A stretch of DNA of 64,000 nucleotides from Styela clava. Its lineage: Eukaryota > Chordata > Ascidiacea > Stolidobranchia > Styelidae. A program made the translations under genes and the position numbers. This document shows positions 62,101 to 64,000 of the stretch, piece by piece. How positions within the stretch are numbered: position 1 is the first letter of the stretch; each line of letters begins with the position of its first letter. The DNA lies in assembly GCF_964204865.1 (NCBI RefSeq), contig NC_135262.1, positions 14,260,001-14,324,000 on the forward strand. The letters run 5' to 3'. Below the pieces are notes generated by a model. That model had not been told where the DNA came from and made no database searches. It worked only from the letters and a program-made list of their open reading frames with translations.

Positions 62101-64000
62101 TTTTAATTTTTTACTCCAATATAGCATTCCAGAATGAAACTGTAAATGTACCGTCCATAAAAACATTTAAATTTTTATTATACATATTGCAAAATTCATA
62201 TCAATTGACATGTCAGACAAACAGGCTCTGAAATCTGGTAAAAAGAGATAATAATCAGGGTATTGCAGATGCATACCCCCATCTTCATTATTAACGCAAT
62301 AACAGCAATAACCAACTAACCAACTCCACAAATACTCTTTGTCTTAAAATGATGTTCTGTGATATTTGAAGGTATTTTTCACCATGAACAACTATTTAGA
62401 TTGGTAAACTCAGTATTATACAGTGACTACAAAAATGTATGTGTTGTCGTTTTATAGATATACCTGTTCAGGCGGTTATTTGCTCGATGGACTAACAAGC
62501 ATCACTTGTATTGGCCCAGTCGACTCCGCATATTGGGACGGAAAGCCCCCTGGATGCAACCGTATGTAGTTTTACTACAATAAGTGTAAATTAATCACAT
62601 TTATAAAAATGAAATGAACTTATATAATAAGTTGAACTGAAATATAACTACCACAAACATAGAACGATTTAAATTTGAATGTTTCTTTACACTCTGTACC
62701 AAACATGATGTGGTAATACTGACTTTTGTGAAGATTTGTTAGTAAATCATGTATGTTGAGTTGACATTTCAGCTTTTAACTCCATGGTTTATATCTTTTA
62801 ACAATTGAGTGTACTCCATTTCAAAGTTTTGATGATAAATTTGGAACACGATCCTGAGGTGAATAATACCCATGCATACACGATGTGAAGTATACAATAC
62901 TTTATTGAAAATGTTTATTTACTACTCTATTTTATTTCCTATATCATTTTGGTTGAGTTTTCAGAAAAACAACTAAAAAAACTCTTCATTTTCAGCCATA
63001 TGCGAGGATTTGACCTTTGCAGGCGAAATAACTTGTACGGCAGGCCCCCCAGTCCCTCCTCCTCATGCATGCACGTGAGTTATTTATTATAGTGTTTATT
63101 TGCACTTCCATTTGATAGTTTTAAACTTTGCTTTGAACCAACCGTTATTTAAAAGAATGAGAGATGCACATATTTTGATACATTGTCCAGACTTCACATT
63201 TTTTTCTGCACAAACTGTAATCTAGATCCGAATATCATTTCAGTATATTTATATATATATATGATAATAAATTATTCTTTAGTTTCAAATGCCCGAAAGG
63301 AGAAGAAATAGTGTCAGGAGAACGTATTATTATGTGCCAAGAAGATGGACAATGGTCTGCAGCTGTACCTACATGTAAAGGTATTCGATTTGCGTGTTGG
63401 CATAGTGTTTTGCTTTTAATGATGCTACATTACCGCCCATAATACTGACGAGGACATTAGTTTTGTGTGTATAAGATGCACCGCTCTTATTTGTGTATCG
63501 TATATGACAAATTCTATTAATGAAAAAATTTCCATTGCACAAATAAAACATATTGCGCCAGTTAACATTAAGTACCGTATATGCTCGTTTTGCCACCCGA
63601 TCTTGATTTAAGGGCCTGGTTGAATAGCCGCCCGTGTGAACAGAACATAAAAATAAATAAGGGCCGGTGCTTGAATATCCGCCCGATGTTAAAGCTGATT
63701 TTTCAGTGGTAGAGAACAATAGGAAGTAAGAAGCGCTTTTGTCTCAACGCTGTTGAATTTTAAGCGCTGGTAGATAACACTACGCCTTAGGCGTCTAATT
63801 ACATAACAGATAGCATTGATTACGTAACACCGTGGTTTCGCTCCAATGTATGATTTACACTAAATATAAATATAAAATTATTAGTTTTTTTATGAGATAT
63901 GTTATTTGATTTCAATATTATCGTAATGTTAATTTATTGTGAATTATCATTTACAGCCAGGATGTGCCAGCCACTGACGTTTCCTGATGGTAGCGTTGTT
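59176..64000 (+). CDS. Sushi-WAP-Cys-rich family protein, gene C, 5' part (cut by window edge)
   Basis: Exons: 59176-59239, 61813-61897, 62458-62561, 62996-63074, 63283-63380, and 63957 onward. All have the same lengths and splice phases as gene A, with no frameshift or stop. They encode the signal peptide (MEKKFWEVSYVLIALFLHL), two complete six-cysteine sushi modules and the start of a third. Against gene A, exons 1-5 carry six amino-acid replacements (Gln to Lys, Gly to Arg, Ile to Val, Val to Leu, Asn to Asp, Asn to Thr) and two silent changes. No cysteine is affected. Whether the rest is intact lies outside the window. It probably encodes a secreted paralogue of the gene A protein. Confidence 0.8.
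59240..61812 (+). other. Intron 1 of gene C
   Basis: This is the counterpart of 12747-15311, with small indels. The minus-strand frame at 61000-61230 has no recognisable motif and is broken in gene A, so it is not called a gene. Confidence 0.65.

Larger units (their letters stand above)
48918..64000 (+). repeat. Segmental duplication of 1406-17453
   Basis: From 48918 onward the sequence follows 1406-17453 closely: flank, BEL leader, hAT, BEL gag-pol, promoter region, and exons 1-6 of the sushi gene. It lacks the tandem leader copy and the chimeric hAT duplication seen on the left. It has its own deletions, in the BEL reverse transcriptase and the hAT dimerisation region. It runs out of the window, so its full length is unknown. 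Confidence 0.9.

Overview
This is eukaryotic nuclear DNA from an animal. It is AT-rich, has spliced genes with GT-AG introns, and is crowded with retrotransposons and cut-and-paste transposons. The one clear host gene is a secreted, cysteine-rich mosaic protein: signal peptide, six sushi/CCP modules, one WAP module and three related C-terminal Cys-rich modules. That protein type, together with BEL/Pao, Gypsy, L1/Tx1-like LINE, hAT and MITE sequences, suggests a marine invertebrate. A tunicate is possible, but the sequence alone does not fix the species.

Layout. 1-12135 is a decayed BEL/Pao retrotransposon (plus strand) with an inverted hAT element sitting at the start of its gag; the first 2,354 bp are a tandem duplication of the leader plus part of that hAT. 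12136-12682 is the promoter region of the sushi gene, with a TATA box. 12683-24870 is sushi gene A, 17 exons, whose splice frames close exactly on a 616-residue protein. 25146-27540 is intergenic and holds a hAT-type MITE with a second MITE inside it. 27541-33825 is a tandem copy of the 3' half of the gene (exons 9-17), now a pseudogene (copy B). 33856-47570 is a Gypsy retrotransposon split by an 8.6-kb element with TTAA target duplications; that element holds an L1/Tx1-like LINE, which in turn holds a complete 3,015-bp hAT with a perfect 8-bp target duplication. 48918-64000 is a segmental duplication of 1406-17453: BEL plus hAT plus the promoter and exons 1-6 of a third sushi gene (copy C), which runs off the right edge.

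How it fits together. The intact sushi gene is the only apparently functional protein gene. The BEL copies, the Gypsy, the LINE and all hAT transposases carry frameshifts, stops or deletions. The same truncated BEL junction lies about 550 bp upstream of the start codon of both gene A and gene C, so the BEL insertion predates the large duplication. The locus has grown by at least three duplications: whole 5' block, 3' half of the gene, and the 2.35-kb leader. This is the pattern expected of an expanding secreted-protein cluster. Exon modules begin and end in phase 1, which makes such growth easy.

All functional statements rest on motif recognition by eye; no database search was possible.
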